From Medakamo hakoo (lineage: Eukaryota; Chlorophyta; Trebouxiophyceae; Coccomyxaceae): a DNA stretch of 64,000 bases. The stretch lies in assembly GCA_026636295.1 (NCBI GenBank), contig CP089464.1, positions 620,001 through 684,000 of the forward strand. The letters run 5' to 3'. Positions 8,632 through 20,725 of the stretch are shown piece by piece; the stretch's first letter is position 1; each line of letters begins with the position of its first letter. The notes beneath the pieces were generated by a model. That model was not told the DNA's origin and searched no databases. It saw nothing but the letters and a program-made list of their open reading frames with translations. A program made the translations under genes and the position numbers.

Positions 8632-10740
8632 ATGAACGGCAACACCGGTGACGCGCCCGCCCCGGCCGGCGCCGTGTCCCTGCCCGGCGGTGAGTTTTTG
8701 TTTTTCTGCGTGCGCGGCCAGCGGCGACGGCCTCTTCGATGGACAAACGCGCCCGGCTTTTGGGCGGACGGGCGGACCCTTGGACCGCACTTTGTCCACA
8801 CACCACGCACTCCGCTGGGTGCGGACGGATGGTTTCTATGCGTGTGGCGTGGGAGGACAGGGTGCGCACGCCGCACCTGGCCGCGGTCGGCGTCCGTTTG
8901 CGAGCGCCCGCGGCCCTCCCAACCCACCGCGGTCGTCGCTTTCGCCCGCCGGGCGGAGCGAGCGAGCGGCCGGGCCCCCCTCCGCCCGCGCGCGTCGATC
9001 GGCCCCCGCCCCGCCCGCCGATCCCAGCCCTCCCCACCCACTTACACGCCCTGTCTACAAACCCAACCCGTCACCCTCGCAGGCGCGCCAGCCGCGACCG
9101 CCATCATGTTTGGCTCCATCGGCCCGGCCGACGTGCCTGCGGTGCCCGCGCCCGGCGCGGCGCCGGCTGCGCCGGCTCCCGCCGCGCCCGCCGCGCCCGC
9201 GGCGGCCGGCGCTGGCCCTCCCAAGCCTGCCGCGACCGGCGGCGCGCCTCCTGCGCCCAGTGGTGCGGGTGCCGGCCGTGGCGGGGGCACCCCTGCCATC
9301 GGCCGCCCCGCCGGCCCACCGCCTCCGGCCATGGGCGCACCGCCACAACAACAGCCCGGCGGCGGCATGCGCGGCCCGCCCATGATGGGCCGGGGCGGCA
9401 TGGGCAAGCAACCCATGGGCGGTCGGGGCCCAGGGGTGAGTTTTTTTGGTCAGGCGGGCGGGGGTGGCGGCCGTGCGGCGTGTCTCCCCGCTTTTCCATC
9501 CATCCCTCTCACCCTCCCCCCCCCTCCCCTCCCTCCCATGCACAGGGCCCGCGCGGGCCCTACCCACCCGGCGGCGTCCCGCTCCCGTACGGCGTCGCCC
9601 CCGTCTTCATGCCGCCCGGCTGGCCCGCCGGCGCGCCCTTCCCGCCCGCCGCCTACCTGCCCGGCGGCTTCCCGGGCGGCATCCCCCTGCCGCCGGGCGG
9701 GTTCCCCCTGGGGCCCGGCGGCCTCATGGCCGGCCCGCCGCCGCCCGGCCCGGACGGCATGCCGCCGGGCGCGTTCCCGGGCGTGGGCGGGCCCGGCGGC
9801 CCGCCGCGTGCGCCCGGCCCGCCGCCCGCCCCGCCCCCGGCCGGGCCCGGCGGCGCGCCCGGCGCGCCCGGCGGCGGGCCGGCGCTCGCGCCGCGCGAGC
9901 GCAAAGTCATCCGCATCGTCGACCCCAAGACCAACGAGGCCATCGACCTGGGGACGCGCGTGCCGTCGTCGCCCCGTCCCGCCACGCCGTCGGGCGGCGG
10001 TGGGGCGGGCGGTGCGCCGGCGGCGGGCGCGCCCGCCGCGGCCGCGGCCGCTGCCGCTGCGCCCAAGCCCGCCGCGCCCGCCGCGCCCGCTGCCGCGCCC
10101 GCGCCCGCGCCCGGCCCGGCCGGCGCGGACGGTGGCCCGGCGGCGGGCGCCGCGCCTCCCCCGGCAGCTGGCGGCGCGCCCGCCGCGGCCGCGGCCGCCG
10201 CGCCCGCTGCGCCCGCCGCCCCGGCCCCGAAGCGCGGCATCAAAATTGTCAACCCGGACACGGGCGGCGAGCTGGACTTGGCGGCCGAAGCCGCGGCCCG
10301 GGCGGCGGCCAAGGCGGCGGCGGCCAAGGCGCGGGCGGCGGCGGAAGCGACGGCTGCGGCCGTGGCGCCGCCGCCGCCACCCGCGCCCGCTGCCGCGGCG
10401 CCGGCCGCGCCCGCGGCCGCGCGTGCGCCCCCCGCCGCGGCGCCGCCGGCGGCCGACGACTGGGAGGCCGTCAAGTCGCCGCCCGCCATCGCGCCGGCTG
10501 GTGGCGCCACTGCGGCCCCAGCGCCCGCCGTCGCGGCGGTCGCCCAAGCCGCGGCGGGCACGGCCGCCCCGCCCGTCGCACCGCCGGCCCCGGGCCCCGA
10601 CGGCCGCAAAGTCTACTCCCGCGACTGGCTGATGACGCTCATCTCCAAGTGCCCGGGCCCGCCGCCGGGCATTGAGTTCTCCGAAGTCCTGGCGCCCGGC
10701 TGGCGCGAGCACGCCCCGCCCGCGGGCGCGATGGGCGGGT

Positions 10741-10781
<41 letters not shown>

Positions 10782-13382
10782 CGCCACGGCGGCGGCCAGG
10801 GCGGCTTCGACGGCCCGCGCCGCGGCGGCGGCGGCCAGGGTGGCGGGCCCATGGGCGGCGGCGACGATAGGTGGAAGCAGCGCGGCCCGCCCGGCGGCGG
10901 CCCGCCCCCGGGCATGCTGGGCCTGATGGGCGGCCCGCGCGGCGGCGGCGGGCGCGGCCGCGGCATGGCCGGCGTGGAGGGCGACCGGTGGGCGCGCGGC
11001 CAGGCGCTGCCGCCCATGCCGGGCCAGCCCGCCGGCGGGCGCCGCCTGCCCGCCCTGCACAAGGCCGACAACCGCTACGTCATCGGCGCCGTCGACGCGG
11101 ACGACCCGGCCGAAGCGCGCAAGCAGCGCGAGTTCAAGTCGCACCTCAACAAGATCACGCCGGAGAAGTACGACACGATCCGGGACAAGATCCTGGGCGT
11201 CGGCATCGACTCGGAGAAGACGCTGGCCGGCCTCATCGACCAGGTGTTTGACAAGGCCCTGGGCGAGCCCACGTTTTGCGAGATTTACGCGGGCCTGTGC
11301 TACGACCTCAACTCCCAGCTCCCCGCGTTCGACCCCGCGCCGGGCGCCGTCACGGAGGAAGGCGCGCCCGCGCCGCCCATCACGTTCCGCCGCCTGCTGG
11401 TCAACAAGTGCCAGGCCGAATTCGAGGCGGGCGTCATGGCCATTGCGGCCGTGGACGCGCGCGAGAAAAAGGCGGAAGCCGACGCGGCCGCGGGCGGCGG
11501 CGGCGAGGAAGACGGCGCCGACGGCGAGGACGCGGGCAAGGCGGACGCGGGCGAGGCCGAGGCGAAGGCCGAAGGCTCGGAGCCCGCCTCGTCCAAGCCC
11601 GCGTCCGAAGCGGGCGGCGGCGGCGGCGCCGAGGAGGGCGAGCTGCCCGCCGAGCCGGCCAAGCCGCTCACGCCCGCGGAGGCCGCGCGCGCGCGCAAGC
11701 TCGCGGAAGCGCGCGAGGCCGAGGCCGAGCTCAAGGCCCGGCGCCGCATGCTGGGCAACATCCAGTTCATCGGCCAGCTGTACCAGAAGAAGATGCTGAC
11801 GGAGCGCATCATGCACGCGTGCATCCAGCAGCTGCTGGACAACGTCGACAACCCGAAGCGGGAGGACATGGAGTGCCTGTGCAAGCTGATGACGACGATC
11901 GGCGGCCTGCTGGACGGGTCCGCCAAGTCCCGGCCGCTCATGGATGCGTACTTCAAGCGCATCGCGTCCCTGGCCGCGTCGCCCGCCCTGGACTCGCGCC
12001 TGCGCTTCCTGCTGCTGGACGTGGTGGAGCTGCGCCGGGCCAACTGGGTGGCCCGCCGCAAGGTCGAGGGCCCCAAGACCATCGACGAGATCCACCGCGA
12101 CGCGCGCGACGAGGCGCTGCGGCGGGCGGCGGTCGACGACCGCCGCGGCGGCGGCGGGCCGGGCGGCCGCCGGGGCGACCGCGGGCCCGAACCCGCCCGC
12201 CGGCCGCGGTACGAGGAGCGGGTGGACGCGCCGATCCGGGCCATGCACCGCAACGCGTCGCAGGAGTTGATGGGCCCGGCCGCGTCGCTGCGCCCGGGCG
12301 GCCCGTCGGCCGGCTTTGCGCGCGCGGTCGCGGGCGCGGGCCTGGCGCCGCGCGCCGCCGCCTTTGGCCGGACGGGGTCGTCCGGTCGGTCGGGCGACGA
12401 GAGCGGGCGCCCCACGCCCCGCGGCGCGGAGGCCGGCGGCCCCGCGCCCGGCGCGGGCGCGGGCGCGGGCGCTGGGCGGGACGCCTCGCCCGCGCGCTCG
12501 GCCGCGTCGTCGGCCTCGCCCGGCGGCGCGGACGCGCCCGCGCCGGCGGCCTCGCCCGCGCCCGCGTCCGGCTCCATGACTGACGACGCCGTCCGCGCCA
12601 AGGCCCGGACCCTGGTCCGCGAGTTCCTGGAGCTGCGCGACCCGGCCGAGGTCGAGGCGACGTGCGTCGAGCTGGCGGCCGGCGGCGCTGACGGCGCGGC
12701 CGTCCTGGAATCCCTGTTCGAGGCCGCGTACGACGCCAAGGGCCTGGACCGGGCGGCGTTCACGGCCCTGGTCCTTCATGTGGCGACCTGGCCGGCCTTC
12801 GCGCCGCGGGCCGGGCCGGGCTTCCGCCGCGTCCTGGACGCGCTGGACGAGGCGGCGGTCGACGCGCCCTTTGCGCCCGCGCTCGTGGGCGGCGCGGCCG
12901 GCGCGCTCGTCGCGTCGGGCGGCCTGGACCTCCCCGCCTTTGCGGCCGACGTCCTGGCCGCGGCCGTGGAGCCGGCGCCCGAGGGCGAGGACACCGAGCT
13001 GGTGGGCGGCGGCGGCGCGGCCAAGGTCATGGGCGCGGCGCTGCGCGCCCTGGCGGCCGAGCCGTGGCCGCTGCCCGACGACGCGGAGGAAGGGTCCGTC
13101 CCGCCCGTGGGCGGTGGCCTGGGCCCCGAGGCCGCGGCCGCCGCCTGGGCCAAGTCCGGCCTGGACCTGAAAGCCTTTTTACCGACGGTGAGTTGCGCGA
13201 CTGCTGCCGCCTTGTTTTTTTTCGTGGGAGTGGGGAGCGCGGCGAGCGCAGGCCCCCAAACCCACCGCCTCACTTTTCTTCTGTCTTTTCCCTCCCTCAC
13301 CACACAGCCCGACCGGGACGACGCCAAGGAGCTGGACAAGATTGTCAAAGAGTTTGACATCGGCGCCGTGCTGGCGGCGTGA
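8632..13382 (+). CDS. EIF4G: translation initiation factor eIF4G
   Basis: Exons are 8632..8689, 9083..9435, 9546..13187 and 13308..13382, giving 1375 aa with all frames closing. The factor scaffolds eIF4E, eIF4A and eIF3 at the mRNA cap. The N-terminal third is low-complexity Gly/Pro/Ala. At about residue 493 KVYSRDWLMTLI contains the eIF4E-binding consensus Y-x4-L-hydrophobic in the plant-like form YSRD. After Gly/Arg-rich stretches the MIF4G domain starts near residue 650 (KITPEKYDTIRDKIL, GEPTFCEIYAGLCYDLNSQL). It continues after an acidic Ala/Glu insert (about 775-835) with NIQFIGQLYQKKMLTERIMH. An Arg/Gly-rich linker leads to an MA3-type domain from about 1147 (DDAVRAKARTLVREFLELRD) to the end. 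Codons are extremely GC-biased. Confidence 0.95.
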
Positions 13383-13804
13383 AAAAAACAGGTGGGGCGC
13401 GCGTGTGAAGCTCCGCATCACCATTCCTTCCGTGTTGCGCGAGGGTGGGAGGCCCTGTGCGGCCTCCGCCGCCCATCCCCGCTTTTTTTTTTCGCTCACG
13501 CCAGGGAAAAAAAAGGGCACGAAGATTTGTGTGTGAGAGAGCGGGAGTGTGGAGAGAGAGTGAGAGAGAGGTGGGCCTTTTCGGAGGGGATGTGCGTGTG
13601 TGTTTGGCGCTGATTCCGTGGCGCGCCCCGGGAGAGGGAGATGAGCGAGAGAAAGTGTGGGTTGGAACAGAGGGAGGGAGGGAGAGGCGGTGGGAATGGA
13701 GAGCGGGCTGCAGCGCTGGTTTTTTGTGAGTCCCTGCTTTTTTGGTGTTTTGAGAAATATTCTCCGACGTCATCCTACACACACGCACACTCACGCACGC
13801 GTCT
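13383..13804. other. 422-bp gap between convergent genes
   Basis: This sequence contains T runs, GA-rich microsatellite-like tracts (about 13550-13575 and 13668-13690) and a CA tract near 13779. It holds the 3' ends of eIF4G and p115. No gene is seen. Confidence 0.5.
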
Positions 13805-16800
13805 CTACTCGCCGGTCACCCCTGCCGCAGCGACCAAGCCGTCCGCGTCCACGCCCATCTCCACCAGCTTTGACCGCAAGACCTCCACTTTGCGCTCTTC
13901 CTGGCCCAGGCAGACCAACAGGTCGTTCAGGTTGTCGTCTGCTTCTTGCTGAGCGGCGGCGACAGCGGCGTCGATGCGGGCCTGGATGGTAGACTCGTCG
14001 ACAGAGGGAGCGGCGGGTGCTGAAGGAGCGCCTGTGGGAGGAGGGGTGAATGAGAGTGACGGCGCGGGGCGGGCACGAGTGGTTTTCTCTCTCAAAACAA
14101 GACAAACACAACGCACCGCCGGCCACCAGCTGCCCTTCCAAATCGGCAGCGTGAGCTTCTAAAGTCGCATACGCGCCGCTCAAGTCCTGCAAGTCGCGCT
14201 GCAGCTTGTCCGCCAGGGCCCGGGCGTCGGCGGCTTGGGCTTCCAGGTCGGCGCACCGGCCTGGGTGTGTTTTGGGGTGGAGAGGGGAGGAGGTGGTGAG
14301 GCACGGATTTCGTAAATGGGCGTCGTAGAGCACACCACCCCCACCAAACCGCAGCTTAGGCATCCTAGATGCACTTCCGGGGGTCGGGGAGAAGCGGCGA
14401 TGGAGTGGGCGGTGTGTAAAAACGCACGTTGGAGGGCCGAGACGTCGACGTGGCCGGTCGCTGTCACAGGCACGGCCGGCGGAGGCGGTGGGGCGAATGC
14501 AGGCGGCGTGGCGCCGTTGGCGGGCGGTGCTGGCGGGCCTGCTGCCTCGAAAAAGGTGGCCGCGTCCTCGGTCGTCAGGGCAGGAGGAGGCGGGACTGCG
14601 GGAGCAGCAAGAGGAGCGGCCGCCGCAGGTGGAGCCGGCACAAATGGCTGCTGCTGCTGCGGGCTCTGCGGCGCGGTTCCAGCGCCCCCGCCTCCACTGG
14701 ACATGAGCCGGGTCTGGAACAGGGACTCAAAGCCGGCCACAAAGGACCGCAGGTCGTCGTCGAGAGCGGCGGTGGCCGGGGTGACGGTGTCTGGTTTTTG
14801 GAATGAGGGGGTGCGAGCGTGAGGGTGGGTAGTCGAGCACGTTTTTCTCTCCCAGCCACCGCCGCCGCTCTACGTCCATCCCCGCGTCCATCCACACTCA
14901 CCTGTCAGCCCAGTGCCCGCTTCACTGAACGCTGGCAACGAGCGCAGCCCCGCCAGTCGCGTGAAGTACTTGGCCAGGCCGACTTGGGAGGTGATGGCGT
15001 CGCGCACGGTCGAGGCCGCGGGTTCCTGGAAAATTTTAGAGGGGCGGAGGCAGGGGTGGATGAGGTACGTCGCACATTCGTCTCCGCGAAAAGCGATGCC
15101 GCGCTCTCCTCCGCACTCCTGCGTGAAGCGCGCAGATAACAAGACGCGGCGCGGGGACGCAGTGCGGACATAAGAGAAAGCGACCCTCTCTCACCTGACC
15201 AAACAGCATGCATTCGCCTAGCAAGACGGCGACCAAACCCATCGCCGCTTCGTCGCATGCAGGCGTCCTGTTGTGCGAATGGGCGCGGCGTGTGAGAGGA
15301 GTGCGGCGAAGAAGAGGAAAGCTGCGAGCGGGCACTTTTATGTCCGCAACCCAGTCAAAGTGCAAGTCAAACTTCGCACTGCTTACGCCGCACGCCACCC
15401 CTCTTCCACCGCACGTACCCGTGCGCGACTGCGGCGATGATGCCCTGCATCGCACCGGGCACGCCCTGCAGCGCACTCACGGCGGACGGGCAGTCGATGA
15501 GCCACCCAGCGAGGACGCAAGCAGCGGCGATAGCATGTGGTAAGGACTTGGATCCGTCTTCACCGACGCCTGTGGGTAGAGTTATGCGGAGGAAGTGGCA
15601 TGGTTAGGTGCGCGGGAGTGCGGAGAAGCGGGCAGAGTGCGCGGCGATGTAGCGGTCGCCCGCGCGCTGCGGTGCACACGATTCAAGCCAGCCTGCGTTT
15701 ACTCCGCATGTGGATGTTATGTGCGCACCGCGCCGGCTGCAACCGCCTCATTCCCCGCACGCCCGCGCGGACATGGCACACAGCCTCGCACGCACCCATG
15801 GTCTCGAAATACGCGCGGACGCGACCGACCAGTGTCGGTAAAAGCAACCGTTCAGGCCCGCCCAACTGTGGGTGAGCTTCCACCATCTGGGCCAACAGCC
15901 GCTCTTTCACGGCCGGGCAGCCGCGCAGCAAGTGGCCCAGCACCCGGGCGGACGGCACGGACAGCGTAGGATCGTCGTTGAGTAGGCCGCGCACCAATTC
16001 CTGGCCAAACGTGGCGGGGACGCGGCCTTTTGTTGCGGAGATGGGGAGAGGAGGACCAAGGAGGGTGAGAGAGCGGAAAAGGAGGTGTTTCGGGGGTGCG
16101 GAGCGCGCCAAAATGTGCGCACTCGCGGCGCGGGTCGTGCAATGTGTCACCCGTACAGGCTGCGGGCGCGTGCGGAGAAGGGGGGATGGAAGGGCTGGTG
16201 CGCCGCGGCCAAGAAAATTCAAAGCGGTGCGCGCCGAGCACAGAGGTCCGCCGCCGCGGCTGGACTCGACGAAGGCACCTTCGTTCGGCCACCCCGCCCT
16301 GCCGTCCACCCCAACACCTCCCACCCCCGCTCATCCCCAACCCCCGGAACGCTTTCTGGAGTGGCTGCCCTCCACTCTGGACGCGGTCGCGCGCCTATGG
16401 AATCGCTCCTCCCGGACTTGGGGGTGGCGGCTGGCCACGACGCAGCCCAACACCGCCCACCTCTTACCTTTCTCCACGGGCGAAATGGACGCCGCCAGCG
16501 CGGCCTGGCCCTCCACATTGTTCAAACACAACCCAGCCAGGACAGAGTCCCCCGCCACACGTTCCGCTGGCGTGGGAGCACGTAAAGCGGTCCGCAGCAG
16601 CGCTTGCACGACCGGCAACGCCCGGCCGACAACTGAAATGGACGCGCCACCCAGGGCCGCCTGCGCGGCCGGGCAGCCCGCCACCAGCGCACCCAGTGTG
16701 GCCATGGCCCGCAGCCGCACACCCTCGTCCGGCATGCCGCCATTGTCCAGGCACAGGCTGATGAGGGTGGGGACGCCGCCTGCGGCGACAAGCGCGTCCT

Positions 16801-18125
16801 GGTTTGCCCGGCGCGCGGCCGCCAGAGCGGCCGCGTCACCAGCGGGGCCACGGCCTGGTTGCCCCGACGGCGCCGGCGGCGGCCCGACCAACGCGTGCAT
16901 CACGCCCAGCACGGCACCCAGGTTCGCCGCCTGTTGAGGAGACGGCTTCTTGACGGGGTCCACTTGCCGGATGAGCGGCAGCAACCTCCGCAAATGCCCG
17001 GCCTCACGGAACTGGGTCGCGTTGGCGGCGTGCCCGCCCACCAGCGCGGCCAGCAAGTCGGCCGCATCTTGCACGGCCGGCCCGCCGTCCACGCCGCCTT
17101 CCGCGCCCACCATGTTGAGAAGGCGCTCAAAGCCGCCCTCTAAGACGGCAACCTGCTGCACGTCGGGCGAGGACCGGGCCAGGGCCAGGGCCAAGACCAG
17201 GGCTTCATTGCGGACGGCGTCGTGCGCGTCGGCGACCAGGTCCATGACCCGGCCGACGCCCGCGGGCGCGGCCAGCACGGCTGCCACGGCGCGGCCTGGG
17301 TTGGCGACCGCGACGGCTGTGAGCGCGCGTGCGGCGTAGTACCGCGCCCCAAAATCAGCGGCCACCCCGCCCGGCGCGTCGGGCGCCAGCAGTCCCAGAA
17401 CCAGGGCCAGGGAGCCGTCCAGGCGGGCGAAGAGTTCGGCGTTGATGGCGCCGGGCGATGGTTGAGACGCGGTGCGGGCGGCGCCTGCGGGTGTGGCCGG
17501 TGCTGGCGCCTGGGCAAGGGCGACGGCTAAGCATTCCAGGACAGGCTTCACCACAGCCAGGTTGTCGCCGCTGCGGCGGAGGACGTCGACGAGCGTGGCC
17601 AGGGCGGAGGACGCGCCCAGTGCGAGTTGGGCCTGGGAAGGGTTGGCAGGTGGGAGAAATGGACGGCCGAGCGTGTCAATGGAGTCGCGCGCCAGCCCCG
17701 CCCCGTGCCCAACAATCCCTCCAATTTCGCCGCGCCCAAGCTTAAAAGAAGTTCCAAGACGCTCCCAATCACCTCACCTTTTCGCTGTCTTCCAGGAGGT
17801 CGCGCAGCCGCTCCGCGGCGTCGGCGCGTGCGTCGGGCGCCGCGCGCTCGTCGGACAAGCGGTCGACCAGGTCGGCGACGGCGCTGTCTTCCGAGCCCGG
17901 GGCTGTGGGATGTGAGGGTTGAGGGAGTGAGTGCTTGCTTCGATAGAACTCAAGCCTGTGTACCTGGCTCGCCATGGCACGTAAGAATGGCGCGTGCGGG
18001 GTGGCCCCGGTCAGGGCGCGGGCAGGGGCCATCATGATGGCCGAGCATTGAAAAAAAAAAACGCAACGGTACTCGCCCAGGGCGGCCAGGGCGCCGCCCA
18101 GGCCGGTGGCGACCTTGCCCAGCAT
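13805..18125 (-). CDS. USO1: vesicle tethering factor p115/USO1 (golgin)
   Basis: Ten exons: complement(13805..14031, 14117..14260, 14350..14790, 14902..15025, 15195..15267, 15419..15569, 15796..16026, 16468..17632, 17778..17902, 18068..18125). The lengths sum to 912 codons plus stop. The large exon encodes the armadillo-like head: VGRVMDLVADAHDAVRNEAL, SSPDVQQVAVLEGGFERLLN and DGGPAVQDAADLLAALVGG match the globular head of p115. Later exons give GVPGAMQGIIAAVAHG, AAMGLVAVLLGECMLFGQ and ITSQVGLAKYFTRLAG. A Pro/Gln-rich linker precedes a coiled coil (ADLEAQAADARALADKLQ and EERKVEVLRSKLVEM). p115 tethers ER-derived vesicles to the cis-Golgi through Rab1. Two donors are weak (GTTGCG after exon 1, GTTTGG at 14349) but are required by frame. 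The coiled coil is shorter than in animals. Confidence 0.92.
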
Positions 18126-18399
18126 GCCGGGCGTGGGTATGGGAAGGGTGGGACAGGGGCGGAGTTTAGAGAAAGACGCGCGACCTTGCCGCAGCGCGCG
18201 CAAAGCGAAAAGTTTGTGAGCGCAAGCCGATCGACCGGCCACTCCCCTTTTTTTTTCTGACGCGTGCTTCCCTTCACAAGCCGTCGCGCGCACACACATA
18301 CACACACGTACGCACACACAGCGCGGCGCGTGCGCGAGCGCCACAGCACACCTGCCCCCATCCCACGCCTCTGACCTCTGCAACTCAGCCTAGAAATAG
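18126..18399. promoter_or_regulatory. 274-bp bidirectional promoter region, p115 / SRP68
   Basis: Two secretory-pathway genes are transcribed outward from this segment, which contains a CA-rich tract (18290-18320). Co-regulation is an inference from the arrangement. Confidence 0.45.
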
Positions 18400-20618
18400 A
18401 TGACGATGGAGGTCGACGGCGCGAGCGCGCAACCTGCTGCCTCTCCCACCATCGCCCTGCCCATCCTAGCCACCGCCCGCACCGCACGCGCCCGCCACGG
18501 CCTGCGCACGGGCGACTATGGCCGGTACCGGTGAGTGGCTGGTGGAGGTGAAAGGAGGATCGTGCTGCTGCGGTCGAGGAAAGCCAAGGCATCAGCGACG
18601 CTCATCCTTTTCTCTCCCCACAAACATTGCACAGCGCCTATTGCACCAAGAAACTGGGCCGCCTGTACCGGGGCCTGAAGCTGACGCACGGCCGGGGCAA
18701 GTACCAGAAGCGGGCGCTGGATGCGGGCAACGTCACGGAGGACGGGTAAGAGTTTTTTTTTATCCTCGTTGCTTCGCTCGCCCTCGCCCAGCCTCCCCCT
18801 CTCTCACTGCCGTCCCCCATCCATCTCACACTCAACAACAGCCACCTCGCCGTCCTGCTCTTCTCGGCCGAGCGCGCATGGGCCCGAGCCCAAGCCCGCA
18901 AGGCCGGCCTGGGCGCGGCCGAATCCCCCACCGGCGCGGTGCGCAAAGGCCTGGTCTCGCGCGCAGTCCGCGCCGCGCGCTGGGCGGCCGACCTGGCGCG
19001 GCTGACGTCCGACGGCGGCGGCGTCCGCACCACGCCACGCACGGCCGTGGAAGCAGCTGCGTACGCGGCCTGGCTGGACGGCGTCGCCCGGTCCGAGCGC
19101 GGCACGGACTGGGCGGGGGCGTTGGGCGCGCTCGCGCGCGCGCGCGTCCTGACGGAAGCGCTCGCCCGCGCCGGCCCGCCCGACGCCCGCGCCGCGGCCC
19201 GGGCCCAGCTGGTGGACCTGGACCCCGCCCTGCGCTTTGCCCAGTACCAATTGGGGCGGGCGGGTGGCGGCGGGGAGGGTGGAGCGGCGACGGCCGACGC
19301 CGCGGCTGCCATGGCCCAGGCAGCGGTCGCGGCCGAGCCGGGCCTCGCAGCCGCGCTGGCCGCGGTCGCGGCCGAGGGCGGTGGTGGCGGCGCTGACGGC
19401 GGCGGCGGTGACGATGAAGTCGCGACGGCCGCGTCGTCTGCGTCCGGGTTTGCGACCTACGAGTGGCGTGGCGCGTCCTACCCCGTCGGCTCGGAGCGGG
19501 TGCGTGCCGCGCTCGCGCCCGCGGCCACGGCGTGCGCGAGAGCCGCCGCCGCAGCGGCCGACGCCTCGCCCTCCTCCTCTTCCACCCGCATCGCGGCCCT
19601 GGATGCCGCCATTGTGGCCTTGGGCCGTGCGAAAGGCGCGGCCCGCCAGGCCCTGGCGTCCGCCGGCAGCGCGGGCGCGGGGGGGGGCGCGACCGCCGCG
19701 GCCGACGCGCGCGCGCTCAGCCTCGCGCTGACGGGCGCCCAGCTGGAGCGGGCGCTGGAGCGTGGCGGGCTAGTCGTGGCGGGGCTGATGGCTCGGCTGG
19801 ACGCCGGCCTGGCCGCTGCCGCCGCCGCGTCCGCCGGCGGTGGGCGCCGGGCCACACCGCCCACCACCACCACCACCACCACCGGCCCGCCGCTCCGCCA
19901 CGCGCGCCCGGAAGAGCTCATGCGCGCGTACGACGGCGTGGCCAAAGCCGCCAAATCGCTGGGCGAAGTCGCCAGTGCCCTGGGCGGGTCCGTGGGTGAG
20001 CTGCTGTTGGACGAAGCGGCGGCGGCGGCCGCGGGCGCGGCGGCCGGGCGCGCGTACGCGGCGGGCCACGCGTTCCTGGCCGCCAAAAAACCGGCCGACG
20101 CGTGCGCGCTCTTCGGCCGGGCCGCCGAACGCGCGGACGCGGCCGTCGACGCCCACGCCGAGTGTGCCCGCCCGGACGCGGCCGCGACGGCGGCGCTGGA
20201 CCGCCTGGCGACCGCGGCGGGCGTGTGGCGTGGCGTCGCGCACGCCCAGGCGGCGGCTGCGGAAGCGGCGGCGGTCGGTGCCGTCACCGGCCGCGTGTCC
20301 GGCCTGGACATCAGCGGGGACGGTGCCGGAGCGTCTGGCGATGGCGGCGCCTCCCCGCAGCCCGCCCTCCCCCCTCCCCCCTCCTATCTGTCCGACGGGC
20401 CGGCCGTCCTGGGCGAGTGGGCGTCGTTTGCGCCGCCGGGCGGCGAGGCGCCGCGCCTGGCCCCGTTGCCGCCGCGGTTAGAGGCTGTCCCCGTCCGGCC
20501 GTTTGTGCTGGACCTGGCGTTTGACGGTGTGTTGGCTCCCGAACTGAGCCACCGCTTGCCCGCGGGCGGTGGAGATGGTGGCGGCACGTTCTCCAAGCTG
20601 TTTTCGTGGCGTCGTTGA
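18400..20618 (+). CDS. SRP68: signal recognition particle subunit SRP68
   Basis: Exons are 18400..18530, 18635..18745 and 18842..20618, giving 672 aa. The N-terminus matches SRP68 closely: RARHGLRTGDYGRYRAYCTK, then KKLGRLYRGLKLTHGRGKYQ, HLAVLLFSAERAWARAQARK and KGLVSRAVRAARWAADLARL. This is the TPR-like, 7S-RNA-binding region. The middle has ATYEWRGASYPVGSERVRAA, and the C-terminus PVRPFVLDLAFDGV followed by a basic end (TFSKLFSWRR) matches the SRP72-binding tail and the usual phenylalanine-rich finish. SRP68/72 is the large heterodimer of cytosolic SRP. Poly-Ala, Gly and Thr insertions lengthen loops. The first ATG is used; a second in-frame ATG lies two codons on. Confidence 0.93.
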
Positions 20619-20725
20619 AAGGTTGATAAGAGAGGTGGTCGCGCGCTCACAACTGCAAACGAACAAAACGCGTTTTTCTATCCACTTCCGACCACTCCAC
20701 CCACCATTCCGACACACGCGTCTGC

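Noticed and set aside
9450-12779. 1109-codon open frame antisense to eIF4G
   Set aside because: GC-rich codon bias leaves few stops in any frame; the antisense product has no family features and eIF4G on the other strand is certain.
17903-18072. Donor GTACCG at 18072 for p115 exon 1
   Set aside because: It has a better consensus than the chosen GTTGCG at 18067 but would put exon 2 out of frame with the certain downstream exons.
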